Below, piece by piece: positions 5,777 to 12,603 of a stretch of 12,714 bases of DNA. How positions within the stretch are numbered: the stretch's first letter is position 1; each line of letters opens with the position of its first letter. Under the pieces are notes generated by a model. That model made no database searches and was not told the DNA's origin. It saw only the letters and a program-made list of their open reading frames with translations. A program made the translations under genes and the position numbers. Source of the stretch: BRH-c25 sp964574195 (GTDB lineage Bacteria > Bacillota > Clostridia > Lutisporales > Lutisporaceae). The stretch spans positions 1 through 12,714 of the forward strand of contig CAZNMO010000139.1 of NCBI GenBank assembly GCA_964574195.1. Direction: 5' to 3'.

Positions 5777-6445
5777 ATGATAGAGGCAAAGGGAGTCGGC
5801 CTGGTGTATCCTGAAGGCACAAAGGCACTGCAGAATATACAATTGAATATTGAGGCGGGAGAGCTTGTTTATGTGACGGGGCCCAGTGGATCCGGAAAGA
5901 CCAGCCTCCTAAAGCTCCTTATGGGAGAGCTGTATCCCAGTGAAGGTTCTCTAAATGTATTGGGGCAACCAATACTAAAGGGACAGGCCGAAGGAATAAG
6001 AAAGCTCAGGATGAAGATCGGACCGGTTTTTCAGGAATTCAGACTGATCAAGGGGAGGTCTGCACTTGAAAATGTGATGCTTGGCATGAGATTCTTGGAT
6101 GTATCTCAGCGGCATATAAGGGAAGCGGCCAAAGATGCATTGGTAAAGGTTGGGCTTGAGCAGAAGCAGCTATCGCTTGTGGAGCATATGTCATGGGGAG
6201 AATGCCAGCGTGTTGCCATAGCCAGGGCAGTTGCAAGAAAACCTGAGCTTGTAATTGCCGATGAACCTACAGGAAACCTGGACAGAGAAAATGCTTTGAA
6301 GATCCTCGAGCTGCTTAATTCTTTCAAGGATAACAAAACAACAGTAATAATCACAACACATGCGACCCATTTGATAGACGGCCAGCGGTCTGCAAGACAT
6401 CTGGTAATGGAAAGCGGACATATGCGCTGGGAAAGGCTGGGATAG
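5777..6445 (+). CDS. ftsE: Cell division ATP-binding protein FtsE
   Basis: Cytoplasmic ATPase of the FtsEX complex, which uses ATP hydrolysis to move FtsX and so activate peptidoglycan hydrolysis at the division site or along the wall. The 222 residues are the normal length. Visible motifs are Walker A GPSGSGKTS (35-43), the Q-loop FQEF with Gln86, Walker B LVIADEPTGNLD (158-169) and switch His195. The ABC signature at 138-142 reads MSWGE where the family has LSGGE, so Trp140 replaces a glycine. The start has GGGGG at 5765-5769. ftsX begins 3 bases after its stop, and the coiled-coil gene ends 20 bases before it, so all three are one operon. Identity rests on FtsE-like length and context. The altered signature makes full ATPase activity uncertain. 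Confidence 0.93.
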   Translation: MIEAKGVGLVYPEGTKALQNIQLNIEAGELVYVTGPSGSGKTSLLKLLMGELYPSEGSLNVLGQPILKGQAEGIRKLRMKIGPVFQEFRLIKGRSALENVMLGMRFLDVSQRHIREAAKDALVKVGLEQKQLSLVEHMSWGECQRVAIARAVARKPELVIADEPTGNLDRENALKILELLNSFKDNKTTVIITTHATHLIDGQRSARHLVMESGHMRWERLG

Positions 6446-6448
6446 CGT

Positions 6449-7336
6449 ATGAAGAACATTATATACAATATGGGCTACTTCCTTAGGGAGGTAAGGACTA
6501 TAACCAGGCTTAACCTAATGTCAAATATATTTTCTCTGCTGAGCATCGGGTTGATCTTCTTCATCCTTGCCATGGTGGTATCCGGCTGGAGAGTTAGCAG
6601 TACGGTGGTTGAAGCTATTAAGGATGAGGCGGAGGTCAGCGTATATTTCAATGAGCAGCTTAAGGCGGATGAAATCTCAGGACTTGTGGAATCCATATCC
6701 GACATCCCGCAGGTAAGGGAAGCAAGGCTGGTTGATGCTGATGAGGCTTATGGGCGGATGGAGAAGATACTGGGAAAGGAAGCCAGGGTGCTTGAATACT
6801 TGGGCGATAATCCATTCAGTCCGTATATAGAGGTTAAGATCGACATAGAGGGAATTGACCCAATACTTGAAGAAATGGGCTACCTTATCGGTATAGAGCA
6901 TATCAGGGATAACCGGGAGGTGTTGTCACGGATAAGCAGCATTGCGACAGTGCTGGGTATATTAGGTTCACTTGTGGTAACGGCGGTGGGCATATCCACA
7001 ATGGTGATCGTATCACATATAATCAGGATGGGAATATATGAAAACAGGGAGCAGATCAATACTCTCAGACTTATGGGGGCACCTGAGTCCTTCATAGGCT
7101 TTCCCTTCATGCTTGAGGGTCTTATACTTACTATAGGGGGCGGTGCCCTTGCCTCTGCTGCAATGGCGGTGCTGCTGAAATACATGTATTCATGGGTAGC
7201 AGGCCCATTGCCTTTTATCCCTCTTCCATCACCGGGGGCATTGACCGCGGAGCTCATCATACTTGTCATGACACTTAGTGTTTTAATGGGAGCAGCGGGT
7301 GCCTGGTTTGGGCTGTCATCTGCAAGAAGCAGATAA
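6449..7336 (+). CDS. ftsX: Cell division protein FtsX
   Basis: Membrane subunit of FtsEX, 295 residues. The topology matches the family. There is an N-terminal cytoplasmic segment and TM1 at about 26-48. A large extracellular loop follows at about 49-163, with the family's LGDNPF stretch (118-123). TM2 is at about 164-190, TM3 at about 214-245 and TM4 at about 264-290. The cytoplasmic loop after TM2 holds YENREQINTLRLMGAPESFI (197-216), the conserved part that contacts FtsE in this family. The extracellular loop is where coiled-coil partners dock, and the gene two positions upstream encodes such a partner. The ATG lies 3 bases after the ftsE stop and has only a weak binding site within ftsE, which suggests translational coupling. 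Confidence 0.95.
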   Translation: MKNIIYNMGYFLREVRTITRLNLMSNIFSLLSIGLIFFILAMVVSGWRVSSTVVEAIKDEAEVSVYFNEQLKADEISGLVESISDIPQVREARLVDADEAYGRMEKILGKEARVLEYLGDNPFSPYIEVKIDIEGIDPILEEMGYLIGIEHIRDNREVLSRISSIATVLGILGSLVVTAVGISTMVIVSHIIRMGIYENREQINTLRLMGAPESFIGFPFMLEGLILTIGGGALASAAMAVLLKYMYSWVAGPLPFIPLPSPGALTAELIILVMTLSVLMGAAGAWFGLSSARSR

Positions 7337-7353
7337 GGGGTTTGTGTAAAAAC

Positions 7354-7382
7354 TTGTAGAAATTTGCAGAAAAAACTATAAT
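7354..7382 (+). promoter_or_regulatory. Predicted sigma-A promoter for mscL
   Basis: TTGTAG (7354-7359) and a perfect TATAAT (7377-7382) are 17 bp apart. The leader to the mscL start would be about 35 bases and includes the strong ribosome binding site. No terminator is visible between ftsX and this promoter, so some read-through from ftsX is possible. Confidence 0.72.
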
Positions 7383-7423
7383 AAAACTAAACAATAAAAC
7401 TAACATGTATAAGGAGGGTCATT

Positions 7424-7864
7424 ATGCTGAAGGAATTTAAGGCGTTTGCCATGAGGGGCAATGTAATAGACCTGGCAGTCGGTGTTGTCATCGGAGGTGC
7501 CTTTGGGAAAATCGTTACTTCACTGGTGAATGATATCATAATGCCGCTGGTCGGATTGCTGCTTGGGAAGCTGGATTTTACCAACCTGTTCATCATCCTG
7601 GGAGATGGAAGCTTCAAGACCTTGGAGGAGGCCAAGACAGCCGGAGTTGCAACCTTGAACTATGGACTTTTTATCAATAATATCATCGATTTTATTATAG
7701 TCGCCTTCTCAATATTCGTAGTGGTAAGGCAGATGAACAAGCTGACCAAGAAGAAGGAGGAGCCGGCTCCGGCACCTACCACAAAGACTTGCAGGTATTG
7801 CTTCAGCGAGGTTCATATAGACGCCACCAAATGTCCTCATTGCACTTCCTCGCTGACTGAGTAG
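7424..7864 (+). CDS. mscL: Large-conductance mechanosensitive channel MscL with C-terminal zinc ribbon
   Basis: Homo-oligomeric inner-membrane channel that opens under membrane tension and releases solutes during osmotic downshock. The amphipathic N-terminus and TM1 are typical (LKEFKAFAMRGNVIDLAVGV at 2-21). TM1 continues to about residue 48, a periplasmic loop spans about 50-78, and TM2 covers about 79-103. The usual C-terminal helix bundle is changed. After a basic, Pro/Ala-rich linker, residues 123-140 form C-x2-C...C-x2-C (Cys123, 126, 137, 140), a short zinc-ribbon-like tail. Total length is 146 residues, within the normal range. The start is set by AAGGAGG at 7411-7417, 6 bases upstream. 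The gene has its own promoter and is not obviously linked to its neighbours. Confidence 0.95.
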   Translation: MLKEFKAFAMRGNVIDLAVGVVIGGAFGKIVTSLVNDIIMPLVGLLLGKLDFTNLFIILGDGSFKTLEEAKTAGVATLNYGLFINNIIDFIIVAFSIFVVVRQMNKLTKKKEEPAPAPTTKTCRYCFSEVHIDATKCPHCTSSLTE

Positions 7865-7881
7865 GATAATGGTTTTCTGTA

Positions 7882-7910
7882 TTGAACTGACAGGCTTCAT
7901 ATGCTAGAAT
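7882..7910 (+). promoter_or_regulatory. Predicted sigma-A promoter of the thiamin salvage operon
   Basis: TTGAAC (7882-7887) and TAGAAT (7905-7910) are 17 bp apart. TGC directly precedes the -10, giving an extended -10 element. It lies about 25 bases before the TPP aptamer. A TATAAT at 7922-7927 lacks a matching -35. Confidence 0.7.
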
Positions 7911-7933
7911 GAATGAGAAAATATAATAATTTT

Positions 7934-8028
7934 GTACTAGGGGGGCTGGAAAGGCCAGCTGAGATAGAGTACCTATGAAGACTCTGACCCTTTTACCTGA
8001 TCTGGATAATGCCAGCGTAGGGAAGTAG
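7934..8028 (+). ncRNA. TPP riboswitch (THI element)
   Basis: The core signatures are clear: CTGAGA at 7959-7964 and ACCTGATCTGGATAATGCC followed by AGCGTAGGGAA (7995-8024). Between them is a variable stem AGAGT (7966-7970) with ACTCT (7981-7985). A short P1 can form from TACT (7935-7938) and AGTA (8024-8027). The aptamer binds thiamin pyrophosphate and represses downstream thiamin genes when TPP is plentiful. All five following genes belong to thiamin salvage. Confidence 0.97.
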
Positions 8029-8083
8029 AATGTTTATGAATATTAAGCATGGATCCTATACACGGGTTTGTGCTTTTTCTTTT

Positions 8084-8117
8084 GCCCCTCTAGTACAAAA
8101 CAAACGGAGGGGTTTTT
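8084..8117 (+). promoter_or_regulatory. Riboswitch-controlled hairpin that hides the thiW ribosome binding site
   Basis: CCCCTC (8085-8090) pairs with GAGGGG (8107-8112), extendable by G-U pairs at both ends, and is followed by five T. The right arm, with the preceding G, contains the thiW ribosome binding site GGAGG (8106-8110). The hairpin can therefore block translation and may also terminate transcription. The left arm can pair instead with the 5' end of the aptamer: 7934-7945 with 8085-8096, 12 consecutive pairs with one G-U. TPP binding would free the left arm and so switch the genes off. Confidence 0.8.
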
Positions 8118-8119
8118 GT

Positions 8120-8629
8120 ATGGAAACGAAGAAGCTTACATTTTCAGCTTTACTGGTTGCTATGGGAACAATAGCAGGCAATCTGGTCTACATACCCGTA
8201 GGTGCGGCCAAATGCTTTCCGGTCCAGCATACCATCAATGTCATCTCTGCAGTGCTGCTCGGACCCGGGTATGGTACTGCAAATGCATTCCTGATATCCT
8301 TGCTGAGGAATATCCTGGGGACAGGCACGCCCATGGCTTTTCCGGGCAGTATGGCCGGGGCATTTTTGGCGGGGCTGCTGTACATGCGCTTTGGTAAAAA
8401 GCTTTGGGCAGTTGCCGGCGAGGTGTTCGGCACCGGTATTCTGGGAGCGCTGCTGGCATTTCCTGTAGCAAAGCTGTTAATGGGCAAGGATGTAGCAGCC
8501 TTTTATTACATTGTTCCCTTCATGCTCAGTACCATAGGCGGAAGTGTGATAGGCTACCTGGTGTTGAGCCTTATGGAGAAAAACCACATACCTGGAAAGC
8601 CTGAAACCCGGGAGGTGACCAGGATATGA
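8120..8629 (+). CDS. thiW: Thiamin-precursor ECF transporter S component ThiW
   Basis: Substrate-binding membrane subunit of an energy-coupling-factor transporter, proposed in the family to take up the thiazole moiety of thiamin. The shared ECF ATPases and T component would be encoded elsewhere. The 169 residues contain about five hydrophobic segments. ThiW hallmarks are IPVGAAKCFPVQHTINVISA (25-44), LRNILGTGTPMAFPGSMAGA (62-81) and the Lys/Cys at 31-32. I chose the ATG at 8120 because GGAGG at 8106-8110 precedes it and the family sequence begins there (ETKKLTFSALLVA). An in-frame ATG at 8030 would start inside the riboswitch and add 30 unrelated residues. The stop overlaps the thiD start as ATGA. 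Confidence 0.93.
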   Translation: METKKLTFSALLVAMGTIAGNLVYIPVGAAKCFPVQHTINVISAVLLGPGYGTANAFLISLLRNILGTGTPMAFPGSMAGAFLAGLLYMRFGKKLWAVAGEVFGTGILGALLAFPVAKLLMGKDVAAFYYIVPFMLSTIGGSVIGYLVLSLMEKNHIPGKPETREVTRI

Positions 8630-9432
8630 GGCATGCACTGACTATAGCAGGTTCGGACAGCTGCGGAGGAGCAGGGATACAGGCAGATCTGAAGACCTTC
8701 TCAGCCCATGGGGTATATGGAATGAGTGTGATCACGGCAGTGACCGCCCAGAATACCTGTGGAGTACTAGGGGTGCAGGATGTTACGCCTGAGCTGGTGT
8801 CAGGACAGATCCAAGCAATTTTTGAAGATATCAGGGTGGATGGACTGAAAATTGGAATGGTATCAAAAATCGAGATTATAGAAGCTATTGCAGAAGGTAT
8901 GCTTTATTACAGGCCATCCGGAATCGTCCTGGATCCCGTAATGGTGTCCAAAAGCGGCTATCATTTACTGCAGCCTGAGGCAAGAGAGGTATTGATAAGC
9001 AAGCTGCTGCCCCTTGCTGCAGTTGTGACTCCGAATATACCGGAGGCGGAAGTACTGACGGGTATATGTATAAAAAGCCAGGAGGACATGAAAAAGGCTG
9101 CAGTACTGATACACGGTATGGGGCCGGGCCATGTGCTTGTAAAAGGTGGACATATGGATGATACTGCCACTGATGTATTATATGACGGCTCTGCTTTCAG
9201 ATATATGAGCAGTAAAAGGATCTCAACGAAAAACACCCATGGAACAGGCTGCACCTTATCCGCCGCCATTGCTGCCAATCTTGCCAGGGGAGCTTCCTTT
9301 GAAGCTGCCATAGAAAAGGCAAAGGAGTATATCACCTATGCCATTGAAAACTCCTTTGAGCTTGGCAAGGGGGTTGGACCCACAAACCACTTCTGGCAAT
9401 TGTACGGGAAGGCAGGTATGTTGGATGAATAA
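8626..9432 (+). CDS. thiD: Hydroxymethylpyrimidine / phosphomethylpyrimidine kinase ThiD
   Basis: Cytoplasmic ribokinase-fold enzyme, 268 residues, that phosphorylates hydroxymethylpyrimidine to HMP-P and then to HMP-PP, one of the two substrates of ThiE. Visible motifs are the N-terminal IAGSDSCGGAGIQADLKTF (7-25) for substrate binding, VLDPVMVSKSG (101-111), the NIPEAEVLTG stretch (137-146) and the anion-hole loop HGTGCT with Cys209. GTNHF-type sequence near the C-terminus is also conserved. The start overlaps the thiW stop by 4 bases (ATGA) and has GGAGGTGA at 8611-8618, so translation is probably coupled. The C-terminus overlaps cytX by 8 bases. It could also salvage pyridoxine-type substrates, as some ThiD/PdxK proteins do, but the context points to thiamin. 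Confidence 0.96.
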   Translation: MRHALTIAGSDSCGGAGIQADLKTFSAHGVYGMSVITAVTAQNTCGVLGVQDVTPELVSGQIQAIFEDIRVDGLKIGMVSKIEIIEAIAEGMLYYRPSGIVLDPVMVSKSGYHLLQPEAREVLISKLLPLAAVVTPNIPEAEVLTGICIKSQEDMKKAAVLIHGMGPGHVLVKGGHMDDTATDVLYDGSAFRYMSSKRISTKNTHGTGCTLSAAIAANLARGASFEAAIEKAKEYITYAIENSFELGKGVGPTNHFWQLYGKAGMLDE

Positions 9433-10648
9433 GTCAAAATATGATCTGGGCTTTTTTAGCTTTTTTACACTTTGGCTTGGGGCTGCAATTTCCATAGCTG
9501 AGATGCTGACAGGAGGATTACTGGCACCCTTGGGGTTTAAAGCCGGACTTGCTGCCATAGTGATCGGCCACCTTGCAGGAACCGGGATACTCGCAATGGG
9601 TGGTGTGATAGGAACTTCCGAGAGACTGCCCTCAATAGTATCTACTGGAATTTCCTTTGGAAGCTATGGTACTTATCTGTTTTCGATATTGAATGTTTTA
9701 CAGCTGCTCGGGTGGACGGCGGTCATGATAATGTCAGGTGCCAGATCCATCAATGCAATTACCGGAGCACTCTGGGGCTATGATAACCTGCAGCTTTGGT
9801 GCATAGTACTGGGAGGCCTTATATGCCTATGGATATACTTTGGCAGGGATTGCTGGAGAAAGCTCAATCAGGCTGCTGTTGTGTTGCTCTTGCTGCTGAC
9901 TGTGCTTTTGAGCCTGCTGGTATTAAGCAATGGGGATATGATCAACAGGACCGGCACAGGAGGATTATCCTTTGGGGCTGCCATTGAGCTCAATGTGATA
10001 ATGCCCTTGTCATGGCTGCCTTTGATCGCTGACTATACCAGGTTTGCGAAAAATAAGAGGTCAGGTGCCGCAGGCAGCTTCCTGGGATATTTTATCGGGA
10101 GCACCTGGATGTACTTGATCGGCCTTGGAACAGCTATTGCTGCTGGGAATGCCGATCCTGGAGCGATAATGCTTGCCTCGGATCTGGGTATATCCGCTTT
10201 GGGGATAGTGGTACTTTCCACTATTACTACTACCTTCCTTGATGCAGGTTCTGCGGGGACATCACTGTTGAACATATTTCCGCGGCTTGGTGACAGGAAG
10301 GCTGCTTTACTTATGGGGGTGCTGGGAACACTGGCCGCTGTTGCAGTACCTATAGAGAAATATGAGAATTTCCTGTATGCCATAGGCTCGGTATTTGCTC
10401 CACTTTTTGCAATCGTTATAACAGATTATTTCATTATAAAGAAGAGAAGAAAGCTGCAGGAGGATATGCTGGTCAACTGGAGCGCCGCTGCTGTATGGGT
10501 CATCGGTGTAGTATCATATTACCGTTTCATAGAGCTGGACCTGGTTCTCGGGGCAACAATACCGGTCATGCTTATAACAGGCCTGCTGCATTATTTGTCA
10601 AGGAGGTTCACCGGGGAATGGATATTGTTAAAAAAGCAGCTGCATTGA
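9425..10648 (+). CDS. cytX: Putative hydroxymethylpyrimidine transporter CytX (NCS1 family)
   Basis: Integral membrane permease of 407 residues with about 12 hydrophobic segments, of the nucleobase:cation symporter-1 family. CytX members occur in TPP-riboswitch operons and are predicted to import hydroxymethylpyrimidine. Supporting features are the N-terminal FFTLWLGAAISIAEMLTGGL (13-32), the GTSERLPSI segment after TM2, the central PLSWLPLIADYTRFAKNKRS (about 197-216) and a C-terminal pair of helices ending in a basic tail. The ATG at 9425 overlaps the end of thiD by 8 bases, with a GGAAGG-type site upstream. A longer reading from 9338 would overlap thiD by 95 bases and add no family sequence. 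Together with ThiD it would supply HMP-PP. The substrate is inferred from context rather than shown by residues. Confidence 0.88.
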   Translation: MNKSKYDLGFFSFFTLWLGAAISIAEMLTGGLLAPLGFKAGLAAIVIGHLAGTGILAMGGVIGTSERLPSIVSTGISFGSYGTYLFSILNVLQLLGWTAVMIMSGARSINAITGALWGYDNLQLWCIVLGGLICLWIYFGRDCWRKLNQAAVVLLLLLTVLLSLLVLSNGDMINRTGTGGLSFGAAIELNVIMPLSWLPLIADYTRFAKNKRSGAAGSFLGYFIGSTWMYLIGLGTAIAAGNADPGAIMLASDLGISALGIVVLSTITTTFLDAGSAGTSLLNIFPRLGDRKAALLMGVLGTLAAVAVPIEKYENFLYAIGSVFAPLFAIVITDYFIIKKRRKLQEDMLVNWSAAAVWVIGVVSYYRFIELDLVLGATIPVMLITGLLHYLSRRFTGEWILLKKQLH

Positions 10649-11469
10649 TAACTGAGATAAAGACGGCACGACCGATAGTCCATCAATTGACCAACTATGT
10701 GACAATGAATGACTGTGCCAATGTAATACTTGCCATTGGGGGCTCCCCTATAATGGCCAATGCCGTAGAAGAGATAGAAGAGGTAACGAAAGCATCAAAG
10801 GCTTTGGTATTGAATATGGGCACTCCAGGCAGCGACAGCCTGAGAGCAATGCTGCTCGCAGGTATTAAGGCGAAGGAAGCCGGGATCCCGGTGGTATTTG
10901 ATCCTGTGGGTGCAGGTGCCACCGGATTCAGAAATGAAATATGCCGGAGAGTGGTTTCGGAAATCAGACCTGAAGTAATAAAAGGAAATCACTCGGAGAT
11001 CCTTTATATGTCAGGTATGGAAAGCCGCTTCTGTGGGATAGACTCAGGCCTGAAGCAGGAATGCAGCTCAGGCTTGGTAAGGCAGCTGGCTGGAGAGCTT
11101 AAATGCATTGTGGTTGCTACAGGCCGTACGGATGTTATTTCAGATGGGCAAAGCTCCTATACGATCGACAATGGTCATGAAATGTTGTCGAGGATGACCG
11201 GAGCAGGCTGTATGACAGGTTCTCTTACAGGCGCTTTTTGCAGTGTGTCGGAGGATAGGCTGGCAGCCGCATTGGGAGGCGTTCTGACCATGGGGGTCGC
11301 GGGCAGCCTTGCCCATAGAAGCCTGCAGCCCGGAGCTGGCATAGGTACATTTAAGGTAAGGCTTTTCGACAGCATATATAACCTTGATCACGAAACATTG
11401 TTAAGGGAGGGCAAAGTGAATGAAGTACAGGATATATCCGGATTATTCCCTGTATCTGATAACAGATAG
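10618..11469 (+). CDS. thiM: Hydroxyethylthiazole kinase ThiM
   Basis: Cytoplasmic kinase, 283 residues, that phosphorylates 4-methyl-5-hydroxyethylthiazole to THZ-P, the second ThiE substrate. Visible are PIVHQLTNYVTMNDCANVIL (19-38), the ASP/GG region GGSPIMA (41-47), VVFDPVGAGAT (92-102), the GNHSE motif (123-127) and the phosphate-binding loop TGAGCM with Cys198. The ATG at 10618 has AGGAGG at 10601-10606, somewhat far at 11 bases, plus GGGG closer in. It lies inside the end of cytX, overlapping 31 bases in another frame. The matching upstream transporter for the thiazole is probably ThiW. The start is supported by alignment of the first residues with the usual ThiM N-terminus. Confidence 0.95.
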   Translation: MDIVKKAAALITEIKTARPIVHQLTNYVTMNDCANVILAIGGSPIMANAVEEIEEVTKASKALVLNMGTPGSDSLRAMLLAGIKAKEAGIPVVFDPVGAGATGFRNEICRRVVSEIRPEVIKGNHSEILYMSGMESRFCGIDSGLKQECSSGLVRQLAGELKCIVVATGRTDVISDGQSSYTIDNGHEMLSRMTGAGCMTGSLTGAFCSVSEDRLAAALGGVLTMGVAGSLAHRSLQPGAGIGTFKVRLFDSIYNLDHETLLREGKVNEVQDISGLFPVSDNR

Positions 11470-12073
11470 AAGGTCATTGGCGGAAAGAACTCTCGAATGC
11501 TGTGTGGAGACGGCAATAAAGGGTGGTGTGACCTTGGTCCAGCTAAGGGAAAAGAATATAAATACAAGGGATTACTATAATATTGCTTTGAGAATGAAGG
11601 AAGTCACTGATAAATATGAAATTCCTCTCATCATTAATGACAGGGTGGATATTGCCGTTGCTGTTGATGCAGCAGGAGTGCACCTGGGGCCCGAGGATAT
11701 GCCGGTAGACACAGCGAGAAGGCTTATGGGTACTGATAAGATCATAGGTGCTTCGGCAAACTGTATTGAAGAAGCCCTTGATCTCCAGAATAAAGGTGCG
11801 GATTATCTTGGAGTGGGCGCACTTTTTGCAACCAGCACAAAGACCGATACGGAAAGTGTCAGCCTGGAGCAGCTAAAATCGATAAAATCGGCTATAAACA
11901 TCCCTGTAGTTGGGATAGGAGGGATCAATACCCAGAATGCAGTAAGTGTAAAGAAGGCGGGTGTCGATGGAATTGCGGCAGCAGCTTCGATACTTGAAGC
12001 AGAGGACATATTTGAGACTGTAAGGATTTTCAGGAAAATATGGGCTGGAGAATCACAGGATAATAACTATTAG
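11420..12073 (+). CDS. thiE: Thiamin-phosphate synthase ThiE
   Basis: Cytoplasmic TIM-barrel enzyme, 217 residues, that joins HMP-PP and THZ-P to thiamin monophosphate, the last shared step of salvage. Motifs are LYLITDR (11-17), VQLREKN (40-46), the IINDRVD stretch (71-77), GVHLGPEDM (86-94), the phosphate-contacting TSTKTDT (138-144) and GIGGIN (165-170). Two positions differ from common forms: ASANC (111-115) where many have a His, and GALFATST where GPIFPTST is usual. Both are probably tolerated. The ATG has GGGAGGG at 11405-11411 and overlaps thiM by 50 bases, more than most operon overlaps. No thiL gene, needed to make TPP from the product, is in the window. Confidence 0.95.
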   Translation: MKYRIYPDYSLYLITDRRSLAERTLECCVETAIKGGVTLVQLREKNINTRDYYNIALRMKEVTDKYEIPLIINDRVDIAVAVDAAGVHLGPEDMPVDTARRLMGTDKIIGASANCIEEALDLQNKGADYLGVGALFATSTKTDTESVSLEQLKSIKSAINIPVVGIGGINTQNAVSVKKAGVDGIAAAASILEAEDIFETVRIFRKIWAGESQDNNY

Positions 12074-12106
12074 ATAAAAATTTATCAAATGTATATGCAT
12101 TCCCTA

Positions 12107-12135
12107 TTGTCACTAACTGGTTGCTGATGTAAAAT
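12107..12135 (+). promoter_or_regulatory. Predicted sigma-A promoter for the YbjQ-like gene and fprA
   Basis: TTGTCA (12107-12112) and TAAAAT (12130-12135) are 17 bp apart, with TG directly before the -10. Transcription would begin near 12142, which rules out an in-frame start at 12135 and leaves a leader of about 110 bases before the chosen start. Confidence 0.6.
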
Positions 12136-12254
12136 TGATATGGAAGCAAATATTCGACCGGATCAGAACCAATACTATTTATGATGCTCAGTCATTATAC
12201 ACAAGTGACATGAGTAAGTTTATATTAATATTACTGGTAACCGGAGGGATTTAT

Positions 12255-12575
12255 ATGATAATAACAACAACTCCTACAGTGGAAGGAAAAAAGATCATAG
12301 AATACAAAGGCATAGTTTTCGGTGAAGTGGTATCGGGGGTCGATTTTATCAAGGACTTCGCAGCAGGCTTGACCAACTTTTTTGGTGGAAGGTCTGGCTC
12401 CTACGAGGGTGAACTTATTGAAGCAAGGGAGCGGGCGCTGTCTGAGATGATGAACAGGGCTTCAAGCCTTGGTGCCAATGCCATTGTTGGTGTGGATATT
12501 GATTATGAGGTTCTTGGGCAGGGTAACAACATGCTTATGGTCACTGCTTCTGGAACAGCGGTGATAGTCGGATAA
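12255..12575 (+). CDS. YbjQ/UPF0145 family protein
   Basis: Small cytoplasmic protein of 106 residues, the usual length of the UPF0145 (YbjQ-like) family, whose members form a compact pentameric fold of unclear function and are sometimes labelled heavy-metal-binding. Family signatures are TTTPTVEGKKIIEYKGIVFG (4-23), the FGGRSGSYEGELIEARERAL segment near 50-70, the GANAIVGVDIDYE stretch and the closing MLMVTASGTAV. There are no Cys or clustered His residues, so the metal-binding label has no support here. I chose the ATG at 12255 because GGAGGG (12243-12248) is 6 bases upstream and the family sequence begins there; a 146-residue reading from 12135 adds 40 unrelated residues. The next gene starts 28 bases after its stop. 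Confidence 0.92.
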   Translation: MIITTTPTVEGKKIIEYKGIVFGEVVSGVDFIKDFAAGLTNFFGGRSGSYEGELIEARERALSEMMNRASSLGANAIVGVDIDYEVLGQGNNMLMVTASGTAVIVG

Positions 12576-12603
12576 GCTTCAGATTACAAAGGAGGTAAAC
12601 AAA

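Noticed and set aside
7319..7333. Hairpin TCTGC...GCAGA at the end of ftsX as a terminator
   Set aside because: The stem is short, lies in coding sequence and is not followed by a T-run.
8030..8119. N-terminal extension of ThiW by 30 residues
   Set aside because: It would begin in the 3' part of the TPP riboswitch and includes the regulatory hairpin. Family similarity starts only at the ATG at 8120.
8404..8604. Overlapping frames inside thiW and thiD on both strands
   Set aside because: They are shadows of strongly conserved genes and have no independent binding site or family match.
9338..9424. Longer CytX start inside thiD
   Set aside because: It adds 29 residues unlike a permease N-terminus and lacks a ribosome binding site. 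The ATG at 9425 fits the family start.
10495..10617. Longer ThiM start inside cytX
   Set aside because: It adds 41 residues that are an out-of-frame reading of conserved CytX helices. The family N-terminus begins near 10618.
12073..12086. Palindrome GATAAA-AA-TTTATC after thiE as a terminator
   Set aside because: The stem is only A/T pairs plus one G-C, has a two-base loop and no following T-run.
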